Origin: Phragmites australis
Lineage: Eukaryota; Streptophyta; Magnoliopsida; Poales; Poaceae
Direction of reading: 5' to 3'
Length of the DNA: 64,000 nt
Assembly (NCBI RefSeq): GCF_958298935.1
Contig: NC_084935.1
Coordinates: 13,140,501-13,204,500, forward strand
Below, piece after piece: positions 24,773-36,439 of this stretch (the stretch's first letter is position 1; each line of letters opens with the position of its first letter). Below the pieces are notes generated by a model, which saw nothing but the letters and a program-made list of their open reading frames with translations, was not told the origin of the DNA and did no database searches. Position numbers and translations under genes: made by a program.

Positions 24773-24965
24773 AGAGATATGAGATTTGCCACACCTCTCA
24801 GGATGCCAGCCTCCATATATTTATACACGGCAACATTGTGCCGGATTGTATACAGGATTTGGTAACCGTGGAGGATACAATCTGGACTCAATCATAACTG
24901 ATTTGATATAGTTCTATCTATTCTATCTATACGCCAACTACCATATCTTTCATACAAACAACTCA
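24760..24965 (-). repeat. 5' LTR of the minus-strand copia element
   Basis: Paired with 20292-20497. The inner border is fixed by the primer-binding site at 24747-24759; the outer border (TGAGTTG on the minus strand) is fixed by comparison with the other LTR. Confidence 0.88.
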
Positions 24966-25737
24966 GACTCTTTCTATCTTTTCTATCTTTCACATTAACT
25001 GTTACACTAGCCTTATCTCTATTATAGGAAATTAACTAACTCAAATCAATAGGGTCACGGGAACAACCATGCATGCGAAAGCATAGCAACACACAAACAT
25101 GCACGATTTTGGAGCTCACAAGTATACATAACAGCTTCCAGCCTAAAAGAAAGGGAGCAACTCTCAGTCAATCCTCTAGAAACTCCATCAATCATAGTCG
25201 GCCAATATGGATAATAGGATCAACATCCATCCAATGGTTCACTTCTTTTCTTCTATCTCCAGACGAGTGACTCCCATCTTGTAAGAGAGGATTTGTCTCC
25301 CCCGCGTGGACTTACCGCCCTCATGCCTACATCTGCAACCACTGCCTTCGTCATGCTAACCTATCTTCGACACGCTATTGCTTTGCCTCCCCCGTCGTCG
25401 GCACCCACCACCAGTCCTCCGCTATGGCGTTATGTGGTCAGTAGCGCACCACCGCCTTACCGGCCTACCCCGCCTGCCACCTATGGCCTTCTCTCTAAGC
25501 TCGGCCCTCACCCAACCCCTGAAAATCACTGTGGTAACCTTGCGCAATCCAGCCAGTGCGCGGCGCACCGTCCTCGGCTCCTCTCCCAATCCGACTGTTG
25601 CGGGAGCCAAGCAGTTGAGGAATGGTGCAAGCGCTCAGCCATTGTACTAAGTTCTTGATGCTGCTTCCTCCTTGAGCTAGGAAACAAACTAGTTCACCTG
25701 TTCTTAATGAGTTAACGGACAAGACCCAGTTAGCTCA
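24966..25737. other. Short unassigned stretch between two copia elements
   Basis: No domain was recognised. A proline/alanine-rich open frame at 25293-25658 has no family signature and is better explained by local GC-rich sequence. This is probably older host or transposon DNA left between the insertions. Confidence 0.4.
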
Positions 25738-25992
25738 TGTTAGAAGATAGAATTGGCTTGATGTGTATATGAGTTGTTATCAGATACTAGAATAGATAGA
25801 CCTGGTTCAGACCGTGTGCTTAAAGTTAGAGATAGTTTTGGACTCGATTTGAACTGTGGTTGCATGTACTCCTAGCTATTGTATCTACTCCAAATTCTGT
25901 AATCTTGCCACAATTGTCTGGCCTATATTAACATGCAAACGCGGCCTCTAAGGAGGTAGAAAACGCTTCCTAATAGGTTAGACAAATTTACA
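25738..25992 (+). repeat. 5' LTR of the plus-strand copia element
   Basis: Starts TGTTAGAAGATAGAATTGG and matches 32197-32265, where the 3' copy lacks the segment corresponding to about 25765-25820. The PBS-like sequence follows without spacing. Confidence 0.85.
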
Positions 25993-26356
25993 TGGCATTA
26001 GAGCCTCTCCTCTAATCTAGGCTTCATCCACCGGCGTTTCTCATCTATTCCGGTCGGACAGCTGCTCTTGCCGGGTTTCATTTGCCGCAACAGAAGTGTC
26101 GAAAGAGTTTCTGCTGTTGTCGGTCGGCTCGTGACTGCTTCCAAGCATCGCCTATCCTGGCTGATCAGTTGCACGTAGCTACTAGCGCTGCTTGTCTGCC
26201 GGTGGCTGCTTGCAGTACACTGCATACCACGCTGCCTCAACAGACGCATCTAAACTCATCCATGTCGACTGCTGACGCCGCATCATCCTCTGTCGCCGGC
26301 ACTAGCGGCGCTATTGGTTTGTCCATCTTGCCGATGCTTAGCTTCCCTGTATCAGG

Positions 26357-26690
26357 TTTTATTTATCGGTAGCAGAAATTTATCAGGAATAATAGATAAA
26401 TGGGATTTTCAGATTTATCATAATTCTACGATGATAGATATATTTTTTGGTCAAAATTTAGAAAAAATAACACCAATTGTCTTCAAACCATTTAATATAA
26501 AAACTATACATAATAATATAGAAATAAGAGAGTATCACTGATTTAAAGATAAGTAGTGGTGTACTAGTGTGCTACTAGACGGAAATTTAAAAAAAAATAA
26601 AAATTCCGGGCAATAAAAATTTTACGAGCCCACCCAATAAAACAGAAATATCAGAATTCTATCGCTGATAAATTTTTCCCTGCGTTGTAT
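26357..26690. mobile_element. Small MITE-like insertion in the copia gag leader
   Basis: AT-rich 0.3 kb segment with inverted ends (GCAGAAATTTATCAG near 26370 and CTGATAAATTTTTC near 26666) lying between gag-leader sequence and the start of the conserved gag KTNHMLW block. Borders are approximate and the family is unknown. Confidence 0.45.
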
Positions 26691-27052
26691 CCGAGAAGCT
26701 AACCAAGACGAACCACATGCTCTGGAAAGCGTAGGTTCTGCTGGCCATAAGAGGCGCTCAACTCGAGCACTTCCTGGATGGCATGGCTGCTACACCTCCG
26801 ATGCTTGTTGATGTTGCTGAAGGAGACTCGATAGTAAAGGGACCAAATCCTGTGTACTCACGGTGAATTGCCTTGGATCAACAGGTTCTGAGCTATTTGC
26901 CTTCTTCTTTATCCCATGAAGTTCTAACACAGGTGGTCACCATGAAGTCCTCAACGCACGTCTAGAGGGCCATAGAGGACATGTTTTCCTCGCAAACGCG
27001 TGTGTGGTCGGTGAACACATGCATAGCTCTGGCCACAACATAAAAAGGTAAC

Positions 27053-27532
27053 ATGTCTATTGCAGAATATGTCAGAAAAATGCAGGCGCTTGGAGATGAG
27101 ATGGTTGCAGCTGGGCATCCGTTAGATGACGAGGAGATGATCTCATACATCCTCATCGGTCTCGACATTGACTACAATCCTATTGTGTCTGTCATTGGTG
27201 CACATGTGGAACCAATGTCGGTCAACAAGTTGTATGCTCAACTTCTGAGCTTTGAAACTCGGATGGATCTTCTTCAAGGTAATTCTCAGTTCCAGTCATC
27301 CACCAATATTGCATCCAGTGGCAGCCGAGGTGGGCGAGGTGGCCGTGGCAACCGTGGTCATGGACAGGACCGTGGCCATGGCAACTTCTCCAACGGCGTC
27401 AGGTTCAACAACAACAGCAGCAACAATGATAGCAACAACTCTCATCGTCCTAAGTGTCAATTGTGTCATAAAAATGGGCACACTGCGGTAAATTGCTGGA
27501 ATCGATTTGACCCTGATTTTGTTGCAAAATAA
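27053..27532 (+). pseudogene. copia gag with zinc knuckle
   Basis: A 159-residue open frame. SIAEYVRKMQALGDEMVAAG and LIGLDIDYNPIVSVI are the copia gag core. A Gly/Arg/Asn-rich linker follows, then zinc knuckle CQLCHKNGHTAVNC (C-x2-C-x4-H-x4-C). The true start lies upstream in broken frames near 26690. The stop at 27530 separates it from the protease (DTGTTNHIT at about 27588). Confidence 0.9.
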
Positions 27533-27762
27533 AGAAGTGTTGCTGTCGTAACCAACTCTTATGGAGTGGACAAAAACTAGTACACTGACACGGGCACCAC
27601 AAATCATATTACCAGTGAACTTGACAAGTTAATAGTTCATGACAAGTACATCGGCAAGGATCAGACAAAAATAGCAAGCGAAGCAAGTATAAATATTTAT
27701 CATATTGGTAATGCTATTGTTCGTACCCCTGTCATAATCTTTATCTAAAAGATATCCTTCAT

Positions 27763-28478
27763 GTGTCCAAAGCTAAAAAGAACCTAGTTTCTGTTCATCA
27801 CTTTGCTACTGATAATCGAGCCTTCCTTGAATTTCATCCTGATTTTTTCATGGTTAAGGATCTATCATCGAAAAAAATTCTTCTGCAAGACAAGTGTGAA
27901 GGTGGCTTGTACCCTTTCACTACTATTCCAACTCAAGCTAGACATTAGGCATTAAAGTGCCATCAAACCCTCATCAGATAGATGGCACAATCGTCTAGGT
28001 CATCCTTTGCTTCCTATCGTTCATCATGTCATTAGTAAGAATAATCTCCCATGTTCTGGTAAGAGGAGTAGAGAGTCTATTTGTGACACCTGCCAACAAG
28101 CTAAAAGTCATCAACTACCTTATTCAAAGTTAGATATTGAATATAGTATCCTTTTAGAACTTATCTTCTCAGATGTATGGGGTCATGCACCTAATTTCAT
28201 TGGAAGAAAGAAATATTAGGTTAGAAGTGTTTCAGAAGTTTTATGAGTTCGAAAGTCTAGTAGAAATACTCTTTAGTAGAAAGATCATCTCTATGCAAAT
28301 AGATTGGGGAGGCAAGTATGAGAAGTTAAGTTCCTTCTTCCAAAAGGTTGTGATCACTCACCTTATTTTATGTCCTCACTCCCATCAACAAAATAGATCT
28401 GTTGAGCGTAAACACTGTCACATAGTTGAGCTTGGTCTCTCTCTTTTAGCTCATTCATTTATGCCTATAAAATTCTAG
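27763..28478 (+). pseudogene. copia integrase, fragmented
   Basis: Three open pieces: GAG-pre-integrase (KKNLVSVHHFATDNRAFLEF), the HHCC-type region (LPYSKLDIEYSILLELIFSD ending in a FSDVWG match), and the core with CPHSHQQNRSVERKHCHIVE. The breaks are near 27950 and 28220. It is non-functional. Confidence 0.88.
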
Positions 28479-28849
28479 GACGAAGCTTTCCTTGTTGCCA
28501 CACATCTCATCAATCGAACCCTAAACAAAATCATTCAGTATTCGATATCATTAGAATGATTGTATCATAAAAAAACCCAATTGTTCATCCCTTTAAATTT
28601 TTGGGTGTGTTTGTTGGCCTAACCTGCATCCCTACAGTTCTCGCAAACTCAATTTCACTCTAAGCAATGTGCTTTCCTTTATTATAGCAATCTACACAAA
28701 GGATATTTCAACTGATCTGATGCAGTTGTTCAGGATCATTCTCATCCTCGCACTCGTCTGCGAAGTGGTGTACACAAACCAAAGGTCTACAAAGACGGAA
28801 CGGCAAGGTATGGTCTTCTAACTGAAACCAATGAACCTCAAAATTTACA

Positions 28850-29560
28850 AGAAGCTTTAAACAATGAATTCTGGAAAGATGCAATGGATACAAGATATAT
28901 GGTGCTTGTTAGAAATAAAACTTGGCACTTAGTACCACCAGAGAAAGAAAGAAATATTATTGACTGTAAGTAGATTTACAAAATAAAGTGGAAGATAGAT
29001 GGTATTATTGATAGGTACAAAACTAGATTGGTTGCAAAGCGTTTTAAGTAGTGGTATGGCATTGACTACTAGTACACGTTCAGTCCTATAGTCAAAGCTG
29101 CTACTATTAGGTTTGTGTTGTCTGTTACTGTATCCAGGGGATGGAATCTTCGACAGATGTATCTTCAAAACGCATTTCTTCATGGTGTTCTCGAGGAGGA
29201 AGTATATATGAGGCAACAACCCGGCTATGAAGATAAGTACATGCTAAGTCATATATGCAAGTTGGACAAGGTTTTCTATGGTTTAAAGTAGGTTCACAGA
29301 GCGTGGTACTCACGGTTAAGTATGAAACTACAGGATCTAGGATTTTGTCCGTCCAAGGCTGACATTTCTTTGTTCTTTTAAAATAAAGGTATTGTCACAA
29401 TATTCTTGCTTACATGTGTTGATGATGTAATTATGGCTAGCTCCTCACAGGAAGCAACTGTAGTCTTGCTTCGGGATCTTAAGACAGAGTTTGCACTTAA
29501 GGATCTAGGTGACCTACATTATTTCCTGGGAATTAAAGTAAAAAAGGTACATGAAGGTAT
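28850..29560 (+). pseudogene. copia reverse transcriptase, fragmented
   Basis: Readable in broken frames: [31 protein letters not shown], the catalytic CVDDVI box near 29413, and KDLGDLHYFLGIKVKKVHEG just before the solo-LTR insertion. The reading resumes at 31385 with ILTQEKY. Confidence 0.85.
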
Positions 29561-29561
29561 T

Positions 29562-31384
29562 TGTAGGATTGAGAGTGGTGATTAGAGGGGGGTGAATAGG
29601 CGCATCAACAAATTTCTTGCGAAATTGATGGCCTTCTTCTATTCGATCACCCAACATATCTCTAAAAGAGAATCACAACATAACACAACACAAATACGCA
29701 GCAGAAAAACTACACCTACTCAGAAAGTTTGGAGACTCCGGAGATGGGACCGGAGAGTACGGAGTTTCCAGAGAGTCTGGAGAAGTGACCGGAGAGTCTG
29801 GAGTTTCCGAGAAAAATCAAAACCAAACTTGAAGATTCAACAAAAGATGAGTATCATGGTTGGAATCAAACACCAGGTTTCACAGCAAACCAATCCATGA
29901 CTCATCCCCACACAAAGGTTGAATTCTTGAGAAAAGATCACGTAAGGATCAAAAGATGAACACTGGGTGAAGAAGATCTCCAAGATGATGGTCTAAAGGT
30001 GAATTCAAGACACTATAACATATGCATGTGTATGTGAATTTTATGCCTTCAGCATCGAGAAGAATAACCTCCCAAGGTGTTAAATTTCAGCTCAAAAAAA
30101 AAACGAAAATCAACATAGAAAAAAAAACTTGCACACAAGGCAATGGAACCAAAAGAGGAAAACTAGAAGGAGGAGAATTCAAACTTATATAACAAAATAA
30201 AAAAAACTTGCACACAAGGCAATGGAACCAAAAGAGGAAAACTAGAAGGAGGAGAATTCAAACTTATATAACAAAATAAACTTTATTAATTAAAGTGGTC
30301 AACCCTATTTTAAGCGGATTACAAAGATTTTTCTATCAAAATTCTCATATATTACATAGGCTAAGTACTCATCCTTCTTTCCTCTAAAATCCTAGCAAAA
30401 TACTCTCATATGGGTGGCACAATGGCTCAAATGGCTGGTTCAAGACTCTCTCTAGTCCTACCCCTCTATTTATAGGCTTAGAAATATTGACCCCTAAGTT
30501 TTGTAACTTTTTGTCCAAAATACCCCTCTCATATAGTACACTTCTACCTACCACCAAGGATATTTTGGTTTATTTTCTTCTCTATTCATCGGACGGCTGC
30601 GGCGTCTTCACAACTTAGTTTCGCCTCAACGTAAGCTTCATGATGGTGCCATGTACTCCTCCAGTCCTCCCACGGTTTTGAGGCCAAACCGTGAAACCCT
30701 CTGCACGCTTCTCAAAGCATGACACGCCACTTGCTTACACATTAAGCCAGCGTTCTAATGTCGACACGTGTACACTCTGTCTTGTGATCCTGACCGCCGG
30801 CAAGTCTCTCCCGCTCTCGACCTCCTGCCGCCTTATCACTTACACTAGCATCCCTTTCGCTTGACTTTATCAACACACTGTCTCCATCCATCTTCCACAC
30901 TTTGCTTGACCTCCATGTGTACCATTAGAATCACTCTTGACTCCGTCCGGCCTCCTTGATAATCCAACACCAAGCACTCTACTTGTCCCCGATTACCCAC
31001 CATCGACCACCAAGTTGCATCAATCATATGCACACCATGAGACAAGCAAACACATATCTCCAACTCTATTTGTAGTTAGTCCATAATCAAAATGCTCAAT
31101 TGAAAACTCAAATCAACTCAGAGCACATTCCAAACGAAATTCAAATTCTACTCAACTGCGGACTCTCCGAAGAAAAGAGCGGACACCCCGCAAAATTGCA
31201 GACTCTCCGAGAAAATGTGCAGACTCTCCCCACATCCCAGTTCACTTCAAAACTTCGGACTATCCGAAGAATTTTGCAGACTCTCCGTACAACCCAGGCA
31301 AACTGAAACTCGGCAAACCAAACCTACAACCTTATCAATCACTCATCACATATAAACTAAGACATATTTCAACTTGGTTTCTTA
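29562..31384. mobile_element. Solo LTR, about 1.8 kb (LTR family X, copy 2)
   Basis: Starts TGTAGGATTGAGAG and ends TTGGTTTCTTA, flanked by GTATT (29557-29561) and GTATA (31385-31389). It interrupts the copia RT/RNase H junction cleanly. It shares its ends and interior words (AAACCGTGAAACCCT, ACACTGGGTGAAGA) with 199-2099. Confidence 0.8.
30121..30279. repeat. 79 bp tandem duplication inside the solo LTR
   Basis: ACTTGCACACAAGGCAATGG occurs at 30128 and again 79 bp later with near-identical following sequence. The copy of this LTR family at 199-2099 has only one. Confidence 0.88.
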
Positions 31385-31389
31385 GTATA

Positions 31390-32180
31390 TTGACACAAGA
31401 GAAATACACTTTGGATCTACCGAAACAAGTAGGTATAATGAATTGCAAGCCGATTGCTACACTGTTGTCTGTAACAGAAAAGTTGCCTATTTATAAAGGA
31501 GTAGTATTAGGACCTGAGGCAACACAATACAGAAGCATTGTTGGTGCTTTATAGTATCTAACGCTGACGCGATTAGATAGTGCTTTTCCAATTAATAAGA
31601 TCTATCAATTTTTGCATCTTCCTACTACTCAACATTGGACAACAGTGAAGAGAATTTTGAGATATCTAAGATATATAGTTGGCTCTCAATGTTGGTAAGT
31701 GAATTGTTAGATCGCTCTCAATGTTGGTAAGTGCTTTCTCTGGTGCAGATTGGACCGGTTGTTCAGATGATAGGAGATCAATGGGAGGCTTTGCTATCTT
31801 TCTTGGATCAAATCTTATATCTTGAAATTCTTGAAAGTAAGCGACTGTGTTAAGGTCAAGTACAGAAGCAGAGTACAAAGCATTAGCTAATGCAACATTA
31901 GAAATTATGTGGATACAAACATTAGTTAATGACTTAGTATCCTAAAGAGGCTCGGTTATGATGTGACAACATTGGTGCTACTTATCTTTCAGCCAATCTT
32001 GTTTTTCATGCAAGAACTGAACACATTGAGGTAGATTATCATTTTGTTAGAGAGCCGGTTTCATAGAAGTTATTGGTCATACAATTTGTACCAACTGGAG
32101 ATCAACTAGTAGATGAATTCACCAAACTGTTATCTGCTCGAAGCTTAGAAGAGTTTAAACACAATCTTAACTTAGGTAAG
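31390..32180 (+). pseudogene. copia RNase H and C-terminal region
   Basis: In broken frames: SIVGAL and [46 protein letters not shown], and the DQLVDEFTKLLSAR end. A short local duplication (GCTCTCAATGTTGGTAAGTG) occurs at about 31682-31731. Confidence 0.85.
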
Positions 32181-32265
32181 TTATGATTGAGGAGAATGTT
32201 AGAAGATAGAATCGATTTGATGTGTACTTAAAGTTAGAGATAGTTGATTTGAACCGTGGTTGCAT

Positions 32266-33200
32266 CACTACGAGAAAAAAGGGCTTCAGTGATGGGTGAT
32301 AATCGGCATTAGTGACGGATCCTGCACCCTTCACCCTGAACGCGTCACTGATAAGTCGTCATTAGTGACGGGTTACGACTCGTCACTTATAAGGTCATAG
32401 GTGACGGGTCATAACCATGATCTGTTATTATGAGGTCATAGGTGACCCATCACTAATGACGGAGCATAAATGACGAGTCGTAACAGTGACCCGTCACTTA
32501 TGACTAATGAATGTTTTCGCATTTTTTACAAGAAAAAAGTAAAAAAAAAATCACCTAAGTCATGCCAACGCAGGGGCCCATCATATATGCCCCATAAGCC
32601 ACACTATTTTTCAAACTATTTTTCAGTTTGTGTTCCATGGGCCTCAAAACCACGACCTCCCCTCACACGCATAACTCCCCTACCATCTCACATATCACGT
32701 ATTGCGATAGACACCGGAGACATTATCCTTTTAACCTTCTTTGCCGAAGGTCATAGGTGACGGGTCATAACCGTGACCCATCACCTATGACTGATTAGTA
32801 ACGGGTCAGAATCATAACTTGTCACTAATAACTGAACTTTGGTGACAGATCGTAGTCTTGATCCATCACTAATAACTGATTTTGCCAAATTTTATTGAGG
32901 ATTATAATTTACATATAAAAATTTTCTTCATCCAAATTTATACAATTTTTTATGAATTTCTGAATATCTCATCCAAACGATCGCAATTTGATATGTGACC
33001 TGGATTGCATTCGGTAAAACGGGCACAACTTTTGCATACAAACTCCAATTTTGATGTTTTTTTGACTCTATGGATATCTACGGAAAAAGTTACATTCATT
33101 TCTCCCTCACTTTATTGGGTTCAGTAAATTTTTTTGGTCAAATTCGGCTAGGAAGACTGAGTTCTCACCCTTGAAGTTTTTGCACCGTTTTTAGAATATG
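32266..33200. mobile_element. CACTA-type transposon end, truncated
   Basis: Starts CACTACGAGAAAAAAGGGC exactly inside the copia 3' LTR (after GGTTGCAT, which continues GTACTCC in the 5' LTR). Sub-terminal repeats of the type GTGACGGGT and CATAGGTGAC alternate in both orientations up to about 32880, as in CACTA ends that bind transposase. No matching right terminus was found, so the extent is a guess. Confidence 0.65.
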
Positions 33201-34691
33201 CGTTTGTGTCCATAACTACCACCCCTTACATCAATCTTAAGCAGAAATATACAATAGTTTCTATTCTAGTGCTACTGAGGTGAGAAAAAATAACAGAAAA
33301 ATCAAAAAATATTTTTGAATTGGTCATTAGTGAATATAGAACAACTTGGCTGACTATTTCCTCTGGAAATCCTTGTGGTGATTCTGTTGAAGTTAAAACT
33401 ATCCACTTTAAAATTGTTAAATACTCTCGCTGTATTACAATATGTATTCTTTTTCTCATACAGTTTTGATGAGCAATCACCTAAAGGCACCAAAAGATGT
33501 AATAATGTATCTCTTCTATCATAATGTTTTTCTCTTTTTATGTTTTTAATTCTACTTATGTGTGAATAAATTCTTATATTTTGCGAATTTAGATTTAACA
33601 ACTTGTCCCTCTCCCTGAGCACGAACGGGTAGCTGGATCCTCTTCTACAACGCAGCGTCCTGTTCGTCTTCTCGAACGCAACGGCGCCCGGCGAGCTTGA
33701 GGCTGGCAAAGACGAACGCGGAGGAGGGGCGCAACCGGAGCCCAGTTTGGCCTCCACTGTGCTCCGTCCCTAACTCCATGCAATTGATGTTTGCAGACCT
33801 GCAGTGAAACCGAGGTGATGAACACGTACTCAAATTGGAAACAGATCCTGATTTCTTGGATGCCTTCTAATGGCGGCCGTCAAGGCAGACTCGCATCAGC
33901 ACAGCGCCACAGCACCTGCATCTCCCAACAGTCACAGAGCGATCATGTAACGAGCGGATCGCCGGACTAGTTTACAGATCAACTACATTTTTGACTATTC
34001 AAACTTTTGCCTTAATCGATGAAGTGTGTGTAGAAACCATAGTCATTCCCGGGACAAACTGCTACAAGTATGTAATAGTCTTGTACTTTCAATAACAAAT
34101 CTAACAATACGTTTTCCATTTTACTTAACTAAATATTTTAAAAATTATTTTTAGTCAAATTTGAACAGTTACCTGATGCGCACGTTTCTCGGTACATTAA
34201 TTACCTCACATAGTCCCTCAAAAAAACGTGAATTTCAGCATTGGTGTACTATGTGAGAAGATCAGATCCCACGAGGAATATTAATAGCAGCAGCAGATCA
34301 GCATACCAAATCACAAATCGCAGAAGCTAAACCGGAGAGAATAACGTATATTATCAAAGGTTGCAAGGACACCTCCTAGTTGACATGACATATAACTCTA
34401 AATATAGATACATGACTACCTAAGCATGTAAACAACTTATTCCTAACACAATTCTGATGCTATGTAAAAGACCGGTACACTGTATGACTTGCTAGTAACC
34501 TACAACCCACATCTAATCCAACGACTCCGGCCGCCTTGCGGAATTTGTCAACCGCTTGCTGCATCTTACGAGTTCGCGCTGCAAAACAAAAGCAGATGCC
34601 GATTTGATCAGAAGAAATAGTTCCAAGTATCATCGATACCAATTTGCTGAAAAGTAACTGAAAAGAGGAATAAAACATACCATAATTAAAA
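33201..34691. other. Unassigned stretch and 3' region of the second nsLTP-like gene
   Basis: Mostly AT-rich. 33595-33830 is a GC-rich island with arginine-rich minus-strand frames and a possible splice site, but no domain was recognised. From about 34300 the sequence resembles the 3' flank of the first nsLTP-like gene. A possible extra 3' exon or UTR at about 34480-34580 cannot be judged without transcripts. Confidence 0.4.
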
Positions 34692-35486
34692 TTATGCAAG
34701 TGTCGGGGTCGATGGCGGAGGGTTCATCGGCGGCACAGGTCCCCCTGTTCAATTCAATACGTATTCAGTATAGATCAGTTTCCTCGATCACAAGCATGAG
34801 TAATACATGATATATGTGGTGTCAATACTTTCAGATCTCAAGCATCAAGGTTATATATATTATGACTTACTGATGCACTGGCGAAGCGTGCCAAGTGGCA
34901 AAGAGGCGCCACACACGCGGGGGAGCTGCATCATACGCAGGCGTAGCATGGGCGCCGGCAGGAGCTTGCCGAAGTCGCCGTTCATGACGTGGCACATGCA
35001 GATGGGCGCGCCGCTGGCGACAGATTTGAGGCCGTCGCAGCACGCGCTCGGAGGCGCCGACGCGCTGGTGTTGGTGAGGAAGTCCGCGCACGGCATCAGC
35101 CCCGCCAACGGCGTGTGGCACTCAGCTGGCTGCGGCGGCGACGGCGGTGTTGGAGCGCTCGGGGAAGGCTGCGAGCCCGGAGTGCACGGAGGCAGGAACG
35201 GGAGTCGTGGCAGGCCCGGAATGCAAGGAATCGGTGGAAGCGGCCTAATCGGTCGTCGCCGTGCCCATGGTGGAAGGCTGGGGAGCGGCGGCAGAGCCGG
35301 GAACAGCGGCAAACCCGGAAATCGGGGCCTTGCCGATGGATGTGATGCTTCTCCGGTTGCGGACATCGAGGCTTCTTGATCTTCTTTGGCCACGGCTTCT
35401 CTGATCGCCGCCGACGGCTGCAGCGTGGCCGCGACCACGGCGAACGCCAGGAGGAAGGCGATGGAGATGCGCTTGAACGGCGCCAT
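34692..35486 (-). CDS. Secreted 8-cysteine nsLTP-like protein, short tail
   Basis: Exons 35486-34871 and 34744-34692 with a 126 bp GT-AG intron; 222 residues. Signal peptide MAPFKRISIAFLLAFAVVA.., a long proline-rich linker (LPALPPLPSLPP type), then the eight-cysteine domain with the same spacing as the paralog at 16192-17472 (C-x9-C-x15-CC-x12-CxC-x26-C-x11-C). Exon 2 adds only a short tail, GPVPPMNPPPSTPTLA, then TAA, so it lacks the minisatellite expansion. The joined frame matches the paralog across the splice. Predicted secreted or cell-wall lipid-binding protein; substrate unknown. Same orientation as its paralog, suggesting tandem duplication followed by transposon insertion between them. 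Confidence 0.85.
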
Positions 35487-35556
35487 CGTCTGGATGCCCA
35501 GGCTTTCTTTCGCTGATTGCGTTGTGTGGTATGAAGCGACGTGCGGTGCAGGGGAA

Positions 35557-35568
35557 CTATTTATTTGC
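35557..35568 (-). promoter_or_regulatory. TATA-like box of the second nsLTP-like gene
   Basis: The minus strand reads GCAAATAAATAG about 75 bases upstream of the ATG, a plausible core promoter distance. The leader between it and the ATG is conserved with the paralog, whereas this box is not. Confidence 0.4.
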
Positions 35569-35880
35569 TGGCCTGCTGTTCAGATAGAGACTTCAAACGC
35601 TATAACCTGGCATTGTATAGCCTGCTATTCAAATACAGAATTTAAACGGTATCGCTGGCGATCAGTTTATCTCGAGGCTTTCAATCCTGTGTACACGTAG
35701 TTTATCTGGAGGTCTCAACTTCCTTATTGATCTTACGACATGTAACTAAACCTATCGTTCTAAACAAACCAAATGGGGAGCCATAGTTTTACCCTAGATA
35801 ATTGAGTTGTTGTTGGACTATATACTTTCGGATCACTATGGCATTATATTGCACGTACGTACAACTAGTGCACATTTTAA

Positions 35881-35882
<2 letters not shown>

Positions 35883-35937
<55 letters not shown>
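35883..35937. repeat. (AT)n microsatellite
   Basis: About 27 uninterrupted AT dinucleotides. Such runs are commonly variable in length and prone to cruciform formation. Confidence 0.95.
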
Positions 35938-35938
<1 letters not shown>

Positions 35939-36439
35939 CAATGAGTACGTAATTTGTTGAGATCGAGCCCTGGTCACGCACTCGTGGTCATAGATGTAAC
36001 GCTGAACCGCTAAATTTCATTGAGATTGTTATGACTCGTGAGAGTCCAAAGTTTACCCAGGCGGGAGCGCCGTGCACTTATTTTGCATTATGTGATCGAG
36101 CATTTAGTGACCAAAATTAATACATATTTTTGCTAAACGGTTTACTAGAAATGTTAGTATATCAGAACATGTACAATTAGCATCTATGATAGATTCCTCA
36201 ATTTAATAATGTATGGGATTCTTGTTTTTTTTTTTTTTGCCACGGAGGCCGAGCGGCCCTTGTGGAAGGCAGCTCGTGGGGCTGCGGAGGACGCTGACGG
36301 TGCCTCGCCAGGCTTGAGGTCACGGAGGCCAGTGTGAAGATGAAGCCTAGATGAGTTGTGGTTTGAGCGATGGAGCACACCCCGACGTGGGCGGCGTCCC
36401 TTCCATTATATGGCGCACACATAACGTGCAATACAAGTT

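Larger units (their letters stand above)
20292..24965 (-). mobile_element. Ty1/copia element with both LTRs
   Basis: 206 bp LTRs lie at 20292-20497 and 24760-24965. The primer-binding site TGGTATCAAAGCC (minus strand, 24759-24747) directly abuts the right LTR. A purine-rich tract (GAGGGGGAGTATT) abuts the left one. The minus-strand order is gag, protease, integrase, RT, RNase H, which is diagnostic of Ty1/copia. Several frameshifts disable it. The 5 bp flanks (ATTGG and GACTC) do not match, so no target-site duplication is visible. Confidence 0.9.
25738..32265 (+). mobile_element. Ty1/copia element, plus strand, interrupted by nested insertions
   Basis: The 5' LTR is 25738-25992 (TGTTAGAAG...TTTACA), followed at once by a primer-binding-site-like TGGCATTAGAGCC (25993-26005). 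The order gag (26690-27532), protease (about 27580), integrase (27763-28500), RT (28850-29560), RNase H (31390-32180) is copia. The 3' LTR begins at 32197 after the purine tract GAGGAGAA and is internally deleted, then cut by a CACTA element at 32266. A solo LTR splits RT from RNase H at 29562-31384. Many stops and frameshifts are present. Confidence 0.9.

Noticed and set aside
25293..25658. Pro/Ala-rich 121-codon open frame
   Set aside because: No signal peptide or family motif; composition explains the open frame.
33595..33830. Arg-rich minus-strand frames in a GC island
   Set aside because: Too short and without a domain. A possible gene fragment, but not supportable.
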